A stretch of DNA of 64,000 bases, taken from positions 14,373,725 through 14,437,724 of the forward strand of contig OZ022260.1 of assembly GCA_963978905.1 (NCBI GenBank). The letters are read 5' to 3'. Position numbers and translations under genes: made by a program. Shown here one piece after another: positions 14,601-26,111 of the stretch; position 1 is the first letter of the stretch, and every line of letters starts with the position of its first letter. The notes below the pieces were generated by a model. That model had not been told where the DNA came from. It did not search any database and saw nothing but the letters and a program-made list of their open reading frames with translations. Source of the stretch: Trichostrongylus colubriformis. Its lineage: Eukaryota > Nematoda > Chromadorea > Rhabditida > Trichostrongylidae.

Positions 14601-17600
14601 TGCCGTGGCCAGCCGATGTACAAGTCAGCGCTTTTATCCTCCCAGACGAGTCTGCTACCAATTTGCCGACCTCGGAGGGATGGAAGGCTTGGTCGACCTG
14701 GGCGGGTGTATATGCGGGATTTGATCCCCGCACCATGAGAAAGGTGTGTGCGCCACCTGTCACTGCACCACCTCCGCCCATGGAGCAAGCGTAGCTGTTA
14801 AAAAAGACGCATCTTTCACCAGGAATCTTTCCTACAGTCTTCATTTCATCTGGCTAACTGCAAATGATCGAACCAGCACAGTGAAGAGGTCTCTTGCTTG
14901 CTTAGAACGGTAGATTTCCGAGCTCTACCTGAATAGCTTATGGTTCCACATATTCGAAAATGCTCATTATTCAGAAAATGTGCACCATATTTATTGGGTT
15001 GTATCATTTTCCATGTACGACTCCCAGAAAGTATTGTTCTGCTGGTAGTGGCAATGGTAAGTGACACATGGTCAACTGCTGATGAGTTTATTTGTTCGAT
15101 GCCTTGATGCTCACCGTCTGAGATTTTCAAGCTCCATCCTCTCAAAACCTATGACAAATAATATTCGATGGCCTCAATAAACCAGGGCTAGCCTATAAGA
15201 AAAACTGAATTCGCGGAGGTGAAAAATTCGAGTTAATAGCGACTTTGTGCATCCAAAACCCATTGATCACTACCCTCAGAAAAAGAAGTTTCTCTCCCCG
15301 TGAATCGTCCTCAGGATACCCCATGCATGTGATATCCCATTCATCTAAATAGGAAACGTATACAATCCAAACAATAACGTACGTGAACCCGCTGATGTGG
15401 AAATTGTTGTTCCCCAAGTAATCCTCATACCCCGAAAGATTTTCGCAAGGGTAAAACAATTTATGAACCTGTGGCTGAATTCAGAAAAGAATCTCGAAAG
15501 ACACTCGTAAATTTAGCTCTTGGCAAAACTAATCTGCCATCACCTCCTGTGGAGGTGGGGAGCCAGAAGGAAAACTAGTGCACGTCCCCGGAAATTTCGT
15601 TTGTGGTTCAGCTTCTACAACAAAAATCTGCTGAAAGTTGCGTAGAGTAGACTAGAAGCAACTCCCAGGGACGTCACAAGTTCCCATCTCTCTCACTTCC
15701 TCTCAATATTTCCTCGTAAGACTCCGCTGTTCTTCAATGTGAAGGACCTCTTAAGCATTTTGTCGAAGCTGCTAGTATGTCAACTTCCATTAAATGATTG
15801 GCCCTAATGGACAGCTCAGCCGGCTACTCCTGCGTGTGGCACAAGCTGATCGCGCTCCGTCCGTTTCTTTTCAATTAACAAACATTACCCGGATGGGTGA
15901 CCTCAGATCCACAAGGAGCCAGCAATCCACTGAGTGGTTTTAGTTCGGTCTGGGTTCATTTGAAATTCGACGGGATGTTGAATTTGAATGCAATTTCATC
16001 TCGCAGTATGTCCGTACGGATGGCGCCATCTACCCTATGCTGCCTGAAAAGGAACTGATTCCTCGGTGAAGCCAAGGTGTAATCACCCACACTTCCGCCT
16101 CTAACTCACCAAATTCAACATTCTCACCAAATGTGCATCTAATCTAGAAAAACAGCAGCTCGTTCAAACTCCCGTAAAGCCACTTTTCAAGAGTTATCGG
16201 CGGTGAAACAGGGCCTAAGGTACTCTTCAGCGAACCTATCTTAGCTCGTGTATTCTTAAGCTTACTATCAAATTAGGAACGATACCATAATGCATGGAAG
16301 AGGAGTAATGAGATGATAAGTTCGCCACTCCTGGGTTTGCTTGTTCTCGGTATGTGCCGCACAGTTGTTATTTCGGTAAACACATTAAAGGCTCTTATGA
16401 TAAGTTTTTCAGGTTCCGCAGTTTGACGACGGCATTTTTCCGTGATGCGATGGGTTTCATTCTGATCTTCGACATCACCAATGAGCAATCATTTCTGAAT
16501 ATTCGTGACTGGTTGTCACAGCTCAAGGTGAGCCAGCACATACATGTTTCTCTTGGAAGAATCGCGAACGAGTATTTATTTTTTCCTTTTGCCCTTATCT
16601 TTATGTTGTATTTGTTTACTACGGGTCACATGCGAAGTTTCACACGAACAAGCGATAACGCGGCTGAGACACAGCTCCCTAAAAGAAGAGCCGATGAGCT
16701 GTCCGTATAGGCGAGCGCGCTAGTGGGTTGTGGAACAGAGGGGCAGCGTAAGGCCGCGTCCACACTTTACGCCGGCAAGTTGTGGCTGCGTTCATTCTCA
16801 GGCAACGAAGCAGGGTGATACAGGCGGAGAGGCAGAAACACGCAGCCATGCCCTGCCCCCGGCACCACGAAGGATGAACACGGACTTAGTGATTAGAGGC
16901 GTAGGGGGTGGGAAGCAAACCAACATTGGGCGCGAAATCTTGGGCTGTGCCTCACCAGAGACAACTGTTGAAAGGTAGCTTGGCGGCAGTTAAAATGAGT
17001 TGCATGTTCTACTGAATTTTCGATTTTCATGTTGAATTGAAGAATTTTTTGCTTTTACGTATTTTACTGAAGTACTCAACCTATAGAATAATGATTTTGA
17101 GAAAAATCAAATGAGAGAAGCCCCGGACATGGTTCTTCTGATGCTTTTGAATTTGATTTGACGGTGGTCAACGTGAAAAGTTCGTGAGGGTTTAGTGACC
17201 TGTTTTAGCCTATAACCTGAACGTACATGGGAAAAGCAATCCGCACACGTTTTTTTTCATTGAATTGCTAGTTTCTTATACAAAGGTCCTCTTTCGGTCA
17301 AATATAAATCTCTGAATTATGCCTCAAATGTTTGGCTTCCCTCAGTGTTCGCTGTCAGGGTGCATCTGAGCCGACTGTGAGTTCAATGTTGAGGGATGTC
17401 CTTGCCGCAGAATGTTTGAGTTTGAATTCATAGAGCATAATCGCCCGAAAATCGCGCCGGCTCATGATTTTTTTAAACCCTATCAAAAAGCATGGGATAA
17501 AGATGGGCGAGAAAACAAGATATATTCCGAACTGGAGGAGATAGCGATCACAAGATAGATGGTATAGTTCGATTTCGGATAACAAATTTCGATAAAAAAA

Positions 17601-20600
17601 AAATAGCCTCGCTTTTGAACAAACCTCAAAAGGGCAAGTCGTTTCGCACCAACCTGATATGTCTGACCGAGTGTCTGTAAAATTGAGTGGATTCATAATA
17701 GTGCCTCATTTCAATCGAATTTTTATTGCATGAATTAGCTGCTCGTATTCTGCTGTAGATTAATGTGGCTGGAAACAGCAGTAGCGGTGTCCCGCCGTCG
17801 TTCACCACCGATATTGATGCTACACACCAGTCTCAAAGAGGGCGAAAGAATATGGCTGTATAGTAATAGTAATAGTAATAAAAGTAGTAATTGATGTGAC
17901 TAATCAAGAGGAAGCTGGGTAGACTACCGTAATCAACGCGGCTCTCTACCGTATTTATTTTCAGGTTCACGCATATTGTGAAGCACCAGACATCATCATC
18001 TGCGGCAATAAAGCTGATCTTGAGAATCGGCGTCAAGTCAGTACGGCCCGTGCTAAACAATTGGCCGATCAACTTGGGTGAGCTCTTGTGTATTGGATTC
18101 GTTGTTTATGCCGGAACGTGTTTTTCCTTCATTTGTTATATGTAATCAATAAGAAGACTACGCTACCCATTATAAGAGGATTACGCCATGTTTTCGTTTT
18201 TATTTGGAATAGAGCGATTTGATGACGTTCCGGAGGCGCTCTCACTCGGCACATTTGTTGGTGTCTTCTTCTTTATACACGTTTGTTGTTTGCATAGTCG
18301 TTAAAGGCACCCATATTTAGGGGGGGGGGAGGAAGGGGAAACTGTGGTAGGTTATTCGTGAATTCAAAGAAGTCGTGCAGCAGTGCAGTTATTGGCTTTC
18401 TCACTGCCTATAATGAGAGGCATAGAGTCCCTAAAGTGGAATTCCCTGCAAAATGCCTGCGGCAAAAAAGCGAAGTTGCAGCGGAACCCGACATCGCTTC
18501 ATAGATTGATTATGTAGCATTACTATCTTTTTTGAGTTAAATAGTGACTCTACCTTAGCGGAGTTCCCTTTACATAAATTTCATCGGCATTTCTCAAAAA
18601 AAGGCCACTCACCATCTAACAGGGAGTTTAGTAGGTTGGAAAGCTCTCTAGGCTCTGGGAAATTGGATTTTTGAAACAAGGAAGACATGAAAGATAAAAT
18701 GGAATCCCCATGACTTCATGAAGTGAAAATTTGGGCTCTTTTCATTCGTATTCGGATCGCGAGACAGATGAGTGAGGCATACCGGTAGATGAAGCTGACC
18801 AGTAGCTGAAAGTAAGGAGGTGCCATGAGCAAGGTGTATAATATGCAGAAAAAGTGACCCAGGAACGAAATTCCTGTAGTACTAGGACAAAAAATTCGCG
18901 TTGCGGTTTTTGGTGTACGACGCGATGGTGCGAGCTATGCGCTCCGTATCGGATGGGCTCTGAAGCGATGACGGTGCCCTACGCCTTATTCCAGGTGTAA
19001 TCGCTTCAGGACTCAACCAGTATGGCGCCCTGATTCGAGCATGTGGCCCAGATCCCAAGGTACTCCATTTGAAAGGAACCATCCGTGAGGTTAGCCGCGT
19101 TCAGCGCGCGACGTGATGGGCGCCCGTAGCTCGCACCATCACGTCGTACACCCATTCTTGTACAGCCTTGAGTCCTCCTATATGTAGATAATCAAGCTAC
19201 CCTACTTCCTGGGAGATAAGTGATGGGAATTTTGCCAGCAAAACTCGATCAACTGGCCCGAAACTAGTCATTCACTCTTAGATAGCAGTACACATTCAAA
19301 TGCTTGTACGAATCTGAGTATTGTCGAAGTCATGGCTCATCTCCCAGGCAAAACTGCTGAGTTTGTGTAATCATTTTCAACTTTTGGAGTTATAGCATCA
19401 CATTCTGGCTTCGTATAGCCTACTTCCACTTGGCATGACACCCTTCTCGCATTGCACTCGCCCAATTAACAGGAACTGAAAAGCTTACAAGGAAGATCAT
19501 ATACCGCTAAGAAAAATCTCGAATACTCAAATAAGAAACTTACTGAGTTGTCGGAAAATTGTTTCCTGTAGCTTTCCTATCTTTCCGGCTTTGTCTTCAA
19601 ACCCGAGCCAACGTAACCACTAATCTAAGAATAGACCGAAGTAGGAGTCTCATACCCATGCGGAAAAGCTTTGAAGTTCATATGCCGATTTGATAGCACT
19701 TCCTCCACTTTCAAGATCCCCATATGTGGATATAAAGAGCTATCGAAAGAGGCCATTTAGACGAAATATAGGCTGACTGATGGATGCCCTTTCGTGATTT
19801 CCGAGAGTACTGCGGAGGTAGTCCTCTATCTGCATGGGATGTTAGCCAAAAAAACCTTGTTTTGGAAGTAGTGATTCGCAACCTCTGCTTCCCTACGTCT
19901 ATTTTCGGGAACTGCAATTAGTCTACGCCTCCGCTCAACATGGCCCGCTAAAATTGAAAAAAGTTGCCCGCTGGCTGTCATTCATGCATATACCGTAATC
20001 TGCGTCATCAAGCTCTTCATATACATCGTGAACAGATTCTCTTCAACATTAGGTGGTTGAAATTCGATTTTTTTGTTGAAAGAGCCATTCAGCTAAAGAC
20101 TATGGGCCAAATATCACTAAAACGAAATTGAAAATCATCACATTGATCGTCACGATACGCCTTGGATTACACTCTCACAATGCGCGAAGCGTTCTATGGT
20201 GCGAGGGTCAATTCTCCTATCAGGGCGCGCCTGGTCCAACCAAGCATTTGATTGTTCTGGGGTCGTTGAATTGGGATCACACTCGTCTGAGAGGATGAAT
20301 CTTCTAATTTGTACATCGACTGACCCCTGCATGTCATTGTATGGGGCAAATTGCATTCACTTGCCACCACGAAATGGAATGGTACCGGATCCAGCGGCCT
20401 ATCTCAAAACGGGATTGATTGACGTCAAAAACATCATTTTCTGCTGAGTTATGGGCAAAAGCACCCGTGTTGGACGGGACTCAAACCCGCACTCCTTGCT
20501 TTCCGGGCATATGTACTTATCCATTACAATACCGAGTTCCGTTTTACCTGAACTCAGCTGTGATTGGTATATTTACCATAGCTTATCAGCACACACACTT

Positions 20601-23600
20601 ATAACGTGTTAAGCCGGTTGGCCAGTAGTGCGAGGTGCGGCGAATATCAGCAGCTATCGAAAATATCACTCTTTTATTTTCTAATTCTAATTTTAATGAA
20701 AAATCTTTTATTTTATTTTTATCTTTAATTTTTTCTAATCTAATTGTTTTATTTTCTAATCTTTATTTTTATTTATTTTTCTCTGACTACAAGCGTTTCT
20801 CTCATAACTATCATTCTTATATTAGGTTGTTCGGAAAGAAATGCGCGTTGAATTTCTTGATTTTGTCGATTTATTTCTCTCCTACTATAGAAGATTTTAC
20901 GAAACAGTTCTCTCTATCAAAAAGAGTTTTTTCTTGTGCATCTTTTGGTCTATTTTTGTTTATTTTTTGAATGTATATGATATTTAAAATATATTTTTGA
21001 AAATGGGTATCGCACAAGCTGGCGACGCAGACAAGGCAACACGGCTGGCAATGGCCGGAATTCTTCTTCGTCGCTCCAAGAACAGTGGTTTCTTCGAATC
21101 TATTGTCACATCAGATGAGAAATGGATCTGCATCGACAGCGCAACGGGAAAAAGGCAGTGGTCAAACGCAGGGAACTCTTCAAAACCTATTCCGAACCGG
21201 ATATACACGGCAAAAAAATGATGCTCTGTATTTGGTGGAGCAGCAAAGAATTGGTGTACTTTGAAGTTCTGGATTCGGGTCTAACAGTTACGGCGAACAT
21301 CTACAAAGATTAATTGAAACGCGTGGACCAAGCACTGCGTCGTCAAGGTGTCGAATCGACGTCGAGAAAATTCCTCCACGACAACGCTCGTCCACATGTC
21401 GCAAAAATCACTTTGTAAAAAAATAAGGAGTTTGGATGGGAAGTCCTGCCTCATCCGCCATACAGCCCAGACCTAGCAACATCCGATTACCATATGTTCC
21501 GGTCAATGTAGCACTCCCTGGCCGAGAGAAAGTTCACAAACCGCGAAAAACCTCACCTCTGGGTGTCCAACTACTTTGAGTCGCAGCCGGCCGAGTTATT
21601 CGAAAGAGGAATCCATTCTTTGCATAAACGTTGGCAACAAGTCATTGATAGTAATGGAGATTATCTTTTGAATTAATCTTGTTTACTTTCGTTTTTATAA
21701 TAAAAAATTTTTTGCACTCAAACGCGCATTTCTTTCCGAACAACCTAATATAATACTATAGTGCAGGAACGGGTGGGTTATTATTGGCCGTCATCGAACT
21801 CTTAATCATGCCGACTTGAAATATCCCTTCAACACTGCGACAGGGTTTCCCATGATACGTCCTACGATCGTGTTCTACCGTAATTTTCTAGAGCCTTTAT
21901 CCTCAGATGATCTCTGAATTTCCAGGCTAGCATATTTTGAGACGTCAGCATGTACATCGACAAATGTAGAACGAGCTGTAGACTGTCTTCTTGATCTCGT
22001 CATGCAACGAATTCAGCAGAGCGTGGAGACATCCGGATTACCCCTCTCAGGTTGGTCTATTAATTTGTTACTGTCATCAGTTATTGAAACTATTACAGAA
22101 GTCGAGATTCGGTTTGCTTTTCGATTTCTGGGTTCAATTGCAACAAACACATACAACGAAAAGAAGTAGCAGAACATTCAGTACTCTTCTTCCATTAACA
22201 CCCTTTAAGTGCCTGTTCGTACCCAGCGATAATCCCATCACCCGAACGATTCTAATGCTTGCCTTCGAATACATCCCATCTCTTCTTTTAGGATTTTAGG
22301 AACACACATTCATATACCATCGAGGATCATTGCATGACCAGACCTTCGAGTTCCTTCAGAATTTTGAATATAAATTGAGTACATGGTGCAAGCAAACTGC
22401 AAACATCATTTATAGTAACAGGTCTTATTTGCTATAAAAAAGTTGCATAGGTAGGCTGAAAATACCATTTCTCAAGTAGTTTCCCCTCTCAAAAATGGAA
22501 ATGGAATCATTTTTCATCTTCCGAAGAGAATCGCGCAGTTCTTTCATAATTCGATGCGGAAATCCTTTTTTTTTCTCGTTTAGTTGGCATTAGCGCCATA
22601 TTTCACCAAATTCTTCGTCGGTTGTCGGAGTGGCTGAGTGAACGCTTAGGCCGATAAGGCCCTGCATTAGGCATCATCATTTCATGTCGAGAAGCGTGTG
22701 AGCGTGATGGTCTCATGAAAATACTGATGTGTATAGGTGACCATGTTAAAGAAACTCCGAGTTTAAAGGAATCGTTCACTATAAAATGAGTTTTCTTTTT
22801 TGTTACCCATATATTTATGTTGCATTTGCCTTATAAGGGCGCATGCAAGAGGTCACGCAAAAAAGTGAGAATCCGGCTGAGATACATTTCCCCAAAAGCG
22901 CGGTCGGGTGGGCGGAGCCTCCGGGTAGAAGCCCCGTCACGTCATCCGCCGCGGTTAGGTATGGAGAGTGGTCACGTAACTTTCTGTTCTTACAGTGAGT
23001 CTCCGACCGCGGCGGACGACAGGGTGAGCACTTGCTCGTTGGCCCCGCCCACCCGATCGAGTTTTTGTGGTGCTGTATCTCAGTCAGATTTTTCGCATGA
23101 AAAGTTGCGTGGGGCCCACATTAGCCAGATACAACATCAAAATATGGGTAACGGAAAAACTCATATTCCCGTGGATGATTTCTTTAAACGATTTCAGTCA
23201 GGTGAAGGATTGGTTTTTCAAGAAGCAGTTCCGGGCAAAGGAACAATAAATAATAACGACGCTAAACATAGCTCTTACTTAGCAAAAGGTGTCAATTTCC
23301 AGCATTTTGGAATGATAGATTAGCTGGGATATGTTTTTCTACCAGACTTCACAAAACTGCAACCTTTTTTTCAGCATGAACGAAAGCTGACATTCTCATG
23401 CTAAATGCTATTTATAGCACTAATTAAAAAGTGTTTATGAGAAGCCGTCAAGTTCAGCTACGCAATTAATCAAGCAGTATGAGAATTTCTTATGAGCTGT
23501 ATGCATTTCAAGCAAATGAGCAAAAAGGCGTAAAATCTATCCTAAACGGGGATATTTAAAAATTTGAAGAAATTTTGCAAAAAAAAATTCATTCCATGAT

Positions 23601-23688
23601 TTTTTAAAAATCTTCATTTTCAGAATGCCGAGGAGTGAGTTTAGATGCGGACACGCCCACCTCGTCTTCTTACTGTGGCAACTGCTGA
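8649..23688 (+). CDS. aex-6: Rab27-type small GTPase (AEX-6-like)
   Basis: Seven coding exons: 8649-8720, 8784-8858, 9183-9265, 16413-16527, 17965-18077, 21926-22050, 23624-23688. They total 648 bases and 215 residues, and all junctions keep the frame. Visible G motifs are GDSGVGKT (residues 14-21), switch I T39 before [13 protein letters not shown] (70-77), NKAD (130-133) and ETSA (158-161). The opening [16 protein letters not shown], the insertion before [13 protein letters not shown], and FFRDAMGF are Rab27 hallmarks. Rab27 directs docking and release of secretory vesicles through effectors such as rabphilin and Slp proteins; in C. elegans AEX-6 acts in exocytosis. Exon 7 ends CGNC, a probable prenylation site. 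It is the least certain exon, supported by its TTTTCAG acceptor and matching phase. Intron 3 is 7.1 kb and intron 5 is 3.8 kb, both loaded with transposons. Confidence 0.93.
10309..10352. repeat. 20-bp inverted repeat with 4-base loop
   Basis: Left arm 10309-10328 and right arm 10333-10352 are reverse complements with one mismatch; the loop is TATC. Just upstream, CCCCTAGAGATGA occurs twice in tandem (10263 and 10284). No flanking element was identified, so this could be a solo transposon end, a hairpin precursor or chance. It is intronic in Rab27. Confidence 0.7.
11930..12357. mobile_element. Foldback MITE family A, copy A
   Basis: About 428 bp and nearly palindromic end to end. Termini are AAAGGAATCGTCCACGG and its complement, the inner arms read TTACCCATAT and ATATGGGTAA, and the GC-rich centre has GGGCGGGGCC opposed by GGTCCCGCCCACC. 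Four more copies or fragments lie at 22765, 38555, 52810 and 53916. No transposase is encoded. The right flank reads TTTAA, consistent with a TTAA target. A mariner is inserted 10 bp past the right end. Confidence 0.8.
12367..13265 (-). mobile_element. Mariner transposon, internally deleted
   Basis: 899 bp with matched ends TTAGGTTGATTCATAATAAA and its complement, flanked by TA on both sides (12365-12366, 13266-13267). Minus-strand remnants read in order: [16 protein letters not shown] (N-terminal mariner region), [26 protein letters not shown], then HVYFQHDN, which corresponds to the second catalytic Asp. The segment that should carry the first catalytic Asp is absent and several frameshifts are present, so it cannot make a transposase. 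The intact ends could still be recognised in trans. It lies in Rab27 intron 3. Confidence 0.85.
14490..14779 (-). repeat. tRNA-derived SINE family 1, full-length copy
   Basis: On the minus strand it starts GGGCGGAGGTGGTGCAGTG. Box A is TGGTGCAGTGACAGG, box B is GGGGATCAAATCCC, followed by a 200-bp body and a tail with AACTTCATCC. It has the same start point and body as 51006-51298. The T-arm-like palindrome in box B is better preserved here than in the other copies. Confidence 0.75.
16752..16886. repeat. GC-rich TIR element, copy 1
   Basis: Ends resemble those of 24188-24355 and 45050-45201: GCCGCGT..CACACTTTACGCCGGCAAG opposed by CCCCGGCACCACGAAGGATG. The core carries GGCAACGAAGCAGGGTG-type units. 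It lies in Rab27 intron 4, just after exon 4. Confidence 0.5.
18912..19152. mobile_element. Short TIR (MITE-like) element
   Basis: About 241 bp. The left end GGTGTACGACGCGATGGTGC matches the complement of the right end at 19123-19152 over about 27 bases with two mismatches. The target duplication is not clear and no coding region is present. It lies in Rab27 intron 5. Confidence 0.6.
20170..20440 (+). repeat. tRNA-derived SINE family 1, diverged copy
   Basis: Retains TATGGTGCGAGGGTCAA (box B block), CTGGTCCAACCAAGC, CACTCGTCTGAGAGGATGAA, TTGTACATCGACTG, and a tail with GGGATTGATTGACGTCAAAA. Divergence is higher than in the 51006 copy. It directly abuts SINE family 2. Confidence 0.6.
20442..20560 (-). 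repeat. tRNA-derived SINE family 2, head only
   Basis: On the minus strand, GTATTGTAATGGATAAGTAC (box-A-like) is followed about 35 bases later by GCGGGTTTGAGTCCCG, a strong box B match. The segment is bracketed by GCTGAGTT and AACTCAGC. The same head appears at 42604-42953, where a MITE interrupts it. No mature tRNA fold is evident, so I call it a SINE head or tRNA pseudogene. Confidence 0.6.
20822..21748 (+). mobile_element. Mariner transposon, N-terminus deleted
   Basis: 927 bp with perfect ends starting TTAGGTTGTTCGGAAAGAAA, flanked by TA at 20820-20821 and 21749-21750. The plus strand encodes the catalytic half with all three Asp: SDEKW (about 21113), [10 protein letters not shown] (about 21377) and [16 protein letters not shown] (about 21463). 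The last two are 34 residues apart, the D34D mariner signature. The helix-turn-helix half is gone, and one frameshift and in-frame stops break the rest. It ends NGDYLLN then stop at 21674. It lies in Rab27 intron 5. Confidence 0.9.
22765..23185. mobile_element. Foldback MITE family A, copy B
   Basis: About 421 bp with TTAA at both boundaries (TTTAAAGGAATCG left, TTTCTTTAAACG right). The inner arms TTACCCATATATTTATG and ATATGGGTAAC and the GC-rich central palindrome match the family. The 168-codon open frame over 22817-23323 is a by-product of the palindrome. It lies in Rab27 intron 6. Confidence 0.8.
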
Positions 23689-24187
23689 ATACGAGAATAT
23701 TTTATTTTTTATTTTTTCCCTTTTTTCTATGTGAAAACTATGTGTTTATCACGCAATATTTCTCTTCCGGTGTGTCGTGCCTATACGTCTTGAGCACGCT
23801 TTTTTGACAATCTCATCTCTGTCGCTCTTTTGAAAATCTGGCTGCCAAAGCGCCCTAAACACCGATTTCTCATAGAACTCGCCGCTCACTCGCTTTAAAA
23901 GCTTGTCCGACCCTAACTGTCACATTTCCCTAATACATCATGTTTATTGTGCAATTTCCCAATTGTTTGCCATTAACGAATCTGTCCTTTTGAACTCATT
24001 GTCGCTAGTTATCTAGTCACTATGTATACCGAATAATCTGCTACATATCAGTAAGTTCTGACTTGTCTTTCTATGCTACCCGCGCGACAACTGTTTTTTA
24101 TCGAGTAGTAGTTTTCACAGTAAAATCCAATATAGTTCTGGCTCGTTGAGCGTAGACCAGTCAGTGTGTCCACTACATTACGCAAAA

Positions 24188-24355
24188 CGCGTTCATACTC
24201 AGCGCCGGCAGGGCGTGGCTGTGTTCACAGGCAGCGAGACAAAGTGGCACGGGGGAGGTGCAGAGACGACGAAGGCAATGAGACAGTGTGGCACAGGCGC
24301 AGACGCAGAGGCCGGCAGCCACGTCGTGCCGCCGGCACCGCAGACTCTCAGTCCG
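24188..24355. repeat. GC-rich TIR element, copy 2
   Basis: Left end GCGTTCATACTCAGCGCCGG pairs with the right end, where GCCGCCGGCACC is followed by GAGT-like sequence. The core has two GGCAGCGAGACAAAGTGGCA-type units separated by GGCAATGAGACAGTGTGGCA. The open frames here (for example 24146-24370) reflect the repeat's GC content. Confidence 0.5.
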
Positions 24356-25269
24356 CTTCAATATGGATAGGGCTTTACTAGAAGTTTATTGACTCACTTT
24401 CCCACAGCATTGGGAGCATCTGATGGAGGGGCTCGGATGGCGTCGCGTGCTTGTCGGAATCGATTGTTCACCGCTGTGGTTCCACTGCTCCGAATCGCGA
24501 GGTCTCAACAGAATACCATATTGTTGAGATTTATGTATAGAAGTAGCAAAAGTGTAATCAATCCATTCATCTGCCAGTGGACCTAATCGCCACGAACTTT
24601 TGGCACCGCCTATTTCCCAAGCCACGCCTACTCCCGCTCGGAACCTGAATATGTTTTTGAGTACCATTCTGTAATTTAGAAAGATTGCCTGTTGTCGTTC
24701 ATTCATGACACTATTAAATGCAGTGTACTGGCAATTTAATTGCAGTAAACGGTGCGAAGTGTCTGGACCTCCTAGTGGCCGGATTCGTTAATGTAATAGA
24801 GGACCGTTAATGTAATAGAGTCGCTGCCGCTGCGAGTGGATTCACCCTTTTCTGTAGTCTCTGGCCAATTTTTGTCGCTAAAACGATGAAAATTTTATCT
24901 TCTAGCCATGCTTACACATTTTCGCTTGTAATGAAAGCGGGATTTTATCGTGAACTCTACTCTCAGGTGTTGAGCAGTAGATATGTTTCTCTTTTAACGT
25001 AGAATAATGAAAAGCTATCGTTGTCAAAATATAATAAAGCTCATCGGTTTCACTATCGACTGAGGTGTAGCTCAGCCAACGGATTCATAGAAAATATTCG
25101 TAGTAAAGACACCCGGAAGAAGGCAAGGAAGACTGCGTTTTTCAAAGCACTGTCCCCTGTGAACGTAACTAAGAAAAGCCTGGAGCTCTGAACTCAGAAA
25201 AGACCATGTGTAGACAAATCGCAATAAAAACGCGCTTTTGAGGTGGTATTGCCATCGGTTTCAGTTCCC

Positions 25270-25690
25270 TTGCAGGCCTAGTATTCAATTATCTGAGAGG
25301 GAAAGTAAAGAACCAAGGTGAACCTGAGCTTGGACCAGGCGTTTAATATGCCTAGGATGGAAGTAAGCATCAGGGATGGCATGTTTGTGTGGGAGGGGAG
25401 TTTTCCGACATGGTGAAGTCTCGGCTGTTGAAAAGGAAATCGCACCGAAACGATAGGCGGGGAGTACATGACGTTCGTCAGGTTTCGTGATGTCTCCGCA
25501 CACTATATGTACCTGCCAAAAATGAAAGATACGTGGATGCGATCGCTGGACGCAACGATGGAAACTGTGCACGTAACCGCTGCACCACAGGGAACAATCA
25601 GGCATTCCACCCAGAACTTGTACAACCTTCTCCACCCCTCAACAACCGGCATAGGGTGCGGTTTCCTCAGTGCGTTCGCACACCCCCAAT
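25270..25690 (-). repeat. Possible third tRNA-related SINE
   Basis: On the minus strand the string CTGTGGTGCAGCGGTTACGT fits a box A (TGGTGCAGCGG). The matching box B is weak (GCGATCGCATCC). A 116-codon open frame spans it (25285-25635) with no recognisable domain. There is only one copy in this window, so the call rests on the head motif alone. Confidence 0.3.
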
Positions 25691-26111
25691 AAACAAATTA
25701 AGATTTTTTCTAGAAAAGACAGATCGATTGCAAAATGGAACAAGGCGCCAAAAGAACTCAGATACGTGCAGTGGGAAGGAATGTCGTTACACTGTTTGTA
25801 CTATAGACTTAGGCATTGCATTGAAGCGCTAGGCCTAAATTCTTCCTGCCTACAATCATCATATCACAGCGATGTCCTTAAAGCATCTGATCACTTTCCT
25901 AACAATAAGGAGATCTGCATCTGTCTGGGGGAGATTAATTCACTCCGAAAATACAACAACTTTGCTCTAATCCGACTTGTTGCACTGGTCTGCACCGGAG
26001 AGAGTACAATGACTACACCGTTGGTGATATTGATACGATAACACTGCAACCAAGCGATACAACCATTTTGTTTGCTTTCCACACCACATTAGATAGTGGA
26101 GGTTTCTCATA

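Larger units (their letters stand above)
9266..16412 (+). other. Rab27 intron 3, repeat-filled
   Basis: This single intron holds the 10309 hairpin, foldback MITE copy A, a mariner and a SINE-1 copy, each listed separately. Between them (9266-10308, 10353-11929, 13266-14489, 14780-16412) I see no conserved exon. The donor is AGAG|GTGAGG and the acceptor is TTTTTCAG; together they restore an AGG arginine codon. Confidence 0.7.
23689..26111. other. Tail-to-tail intergenic gap, left part
   Basis: Contains the 3' flank of Rab27, a GC-rich TIR element (24188-24355) and a possible third SINE (25270-25690). A 16-bp direct repeat (CGTTAATGTAATAGAG) occurs twice around 24787-24822. I see no gene. Confidence 0.5.

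Noticed and set aside
22608..22700. Leu/Ser tRNA gene (GTCGGAGTGGCTGAGTG start)
   Set aside because: A box-A-like string is present but no box B or cloverleaf follows.
22817..23323. 168-codon plus-strand frame
   Set aside because: It runs through the palindromic MITE; similar by-product frames appear in the copies at 12 kb, 38 kb and 53 kb.
25285..25635. 116-codon minus-strand frame as a protein gene
   Set aside because: It overlaps a tRNA-like head and has no domain; more likely a SINE-type repeat.
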